From contig OZ234494.1 in the NCBI GenBank assembly GCA_965153455.1, positions 20,150,001 to 20,214,000 on the forward strand: a stretch of DNA of 64,000 nucleotides. Reading direction: 5' to 3'. This document shows positions 62,960 through 64,000 of the stretch, in pieces. The notes under the pieces were generated by a model. The model was not told the origin of the DNA, did no database searches, and worked only from the letters and a program-made list of their open reading frames with translations. The DNA is from Sphagnum compactum. Taxonomy: Eukaryota > Bryophyta > Sphagnopsida > Sphagnales. Position numbers and translations under genes: made by a program. Numbering within the stretch: the stretch's first letter is position 1; each line of letters begins with the position of its first letter.

Positions 62960-63991
62960 ATGATTCTTCATCATGAATTTCTAGCAAGGCCATGGCCAGC
63001 TCTTTCACAGGCTTCAGGGGTAGTAGTGTCTAGCACAGTCAACTGCAATGTGGCAGTAGCTTCTTCTCATGGAACTGGTTCTTCACTTGGTGGAGCTTTG
63101 AGAGGCCATCTTGTTGTGAAAGCACGGCGTGGATCTCAGGATCCAGATGATCATCAAACTGAAGAGCAGCTTCACTTCCTGGATAGGGTACATGCACTTC
63201 TGTAAAATTTCAAAACTGCTTTAAGAACTTAAGACATATATGTTCTCATACATATGTGTTTTCGAATTCCCTTCTGTTTGGACACTTTCTCTTGTTAATT
63301 GCAGGGGATGTATCAATGTGGACCATTTCATTTTGCTTTTATACAACCCTGGAATGCTTTTAGGGTAGTCTGTTAGCAACAAGATCAAGTAGTCCATGGA
63401 TATATATAAGGGATGATTGTGTTTGGTATTGGTTGTCAGTGACAAGACAAAGAGAAAGGATTACTAATTAAGGTGGCTTTATATTGCTTGTTATATTCCT
63501 TCTGTTTCTGAGGTTGGATTTTTCAAGCTGTCTCTGTTTGATTGCAGCAAAAAGCCCTGGAAGCTGCCATGACTGACATCAACAGTTCCTTTGGCAAAGG
63601 AAGTGTTACTAGGCTTGGCAGTGCAGGCGGAGCCTTAGTGTAGGTCCTTTCTAATCCATCTCTCATAAATCTTGTTTTGTTTTTCACATCAGAAGGCCTC
63701 CTCACTCATGAAGAAGATCCTTGGTGTCAATTTTGAATCATCTCTGTTGAGAAGGAGAAGCTGAAGTTAAAACCTTTGGATTCTACTTACCAGACACTGT
63801 TGTGATCCGTTTTTGGATCAACATAATAGAAAGGTTGCTATTTGATATCACTGGCCCAATCTCATGGGCGGGCATTGGAGCTGGAGGTGTGACATGTGCA
63901 TTGTGGATATTTCAGGGAGACATTTCCAAGCGGTTGCCTTGCTTTGGATTATGCATTAGGTGGGGGTTTACCTAAAGGCCGTATTGTGGAG
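62960..63991 (+). CDS. Chloroplast RecA, N-terminal part (runs off the window)
   Basis: Three coding exons are visible: 62960-63187, 63548-63639 and 63916-63991 (phases 0, 2, 0). The last ends at a GTGTGC donor, and the Walker A motif should follow beyond the window. The first 60 or so residues are Ser/Ala/Val-rich with basic residues, consistent with a plastid transit peptide ([20 protein letters not shown]). Exon 2 gives [19 protein letters not shown] and exon 3 [18 protein letters not shown], which match the N-terminal core of bacterial-type RecA and plant cpRecA. The protein carries out ATP-dependent strand exchange in recombinational repair of plastid DNA. The ATG at 62960 is the first in the open frame. 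An earlier GTG-led stretch at 62315 is probably untranslated leader. Confidence 0.9.
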
Positions 63992-64000
63992 GTGTGCAGC

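Noticed and set aside
1-64000. CRISPR arrays, operons, rRNA or phage-like systems
   Set aside because: The repeats seen lack regular spacers, genes are spliced and plant-like, and no rRNA or tRNA was recognised by eye. A tRNA scan could not be run here.

Overview
This window looks like nuclear DNA from a land plant. The genes have many short exons joined by GT-AG introns. They encode a chloroplast stromal processing peptidase, a plastid-type RecA, an ATG8-interacting (ATI-type) membrane protein and a plant-type complex I subunit. The intergenic DNA is very AT-rich, and several gene leaders carry telo-box-like AAACCCTAA motifs and CT/GA tracts. A non-seed plant (bryophyte-like) is my guess, but nothing in the sequence decides this.

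Layout. 1-6.6 kb: two tandem minus-strand ATI-type genes, one broken (1082-2791) and one intact (4996-6545). 6.6-11.8 kb: AT-rich DNA with a 288-bp MITE-like element. 12.9-14.4 kb: a TMEM50/UPF0220 membrane protein (minus). 15.7-17.0 kb: the small complex I subunit NDUB2 (plus). 19.4-21.6 kb: a SWIM zinc-finger SWS1/ZSWIM7 homologue (plus). 21.6-35.9 kb: gene-poor AT-rich DNA with a 15-bp minisatellite and a decayed Gypsy-like gag fragment. 35.9-44.9 kb: a complete 24-exon stromal processing peptidase gene (plus), rebuilt in frame to about 1285 residues. 47.5-48.1 kb: DPH3 (minus), facing an OPA3-like gene (plus, 50.0-51.5 kb). 52.9-58 kb: a minus-strand gene with a SAM domain, a helical middle and a PH-like domain. 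58-62 kb: AT-rich DNA with a strong hairpin and a second MITE relative. 63.0-64.0 kb: the first exons of a chloroplast RecA gene that runs off the right edge.

The genes do not form an operon-like system. They are ordinary nuclear housekeeping and organelle genes: protein import maturation, plastid DNA repair, homologous recombination, diphthamide synthesis and mitochondrial functions. I did not find a novel multi-gene system. The most distinctive property is structural. At least seven leaders or introns carry recent local tandem duplications, with units of about 45-270 bp in 2-5 copies. One gene pair also shows a fresh tandem duplicate decaying into a pseudogene.
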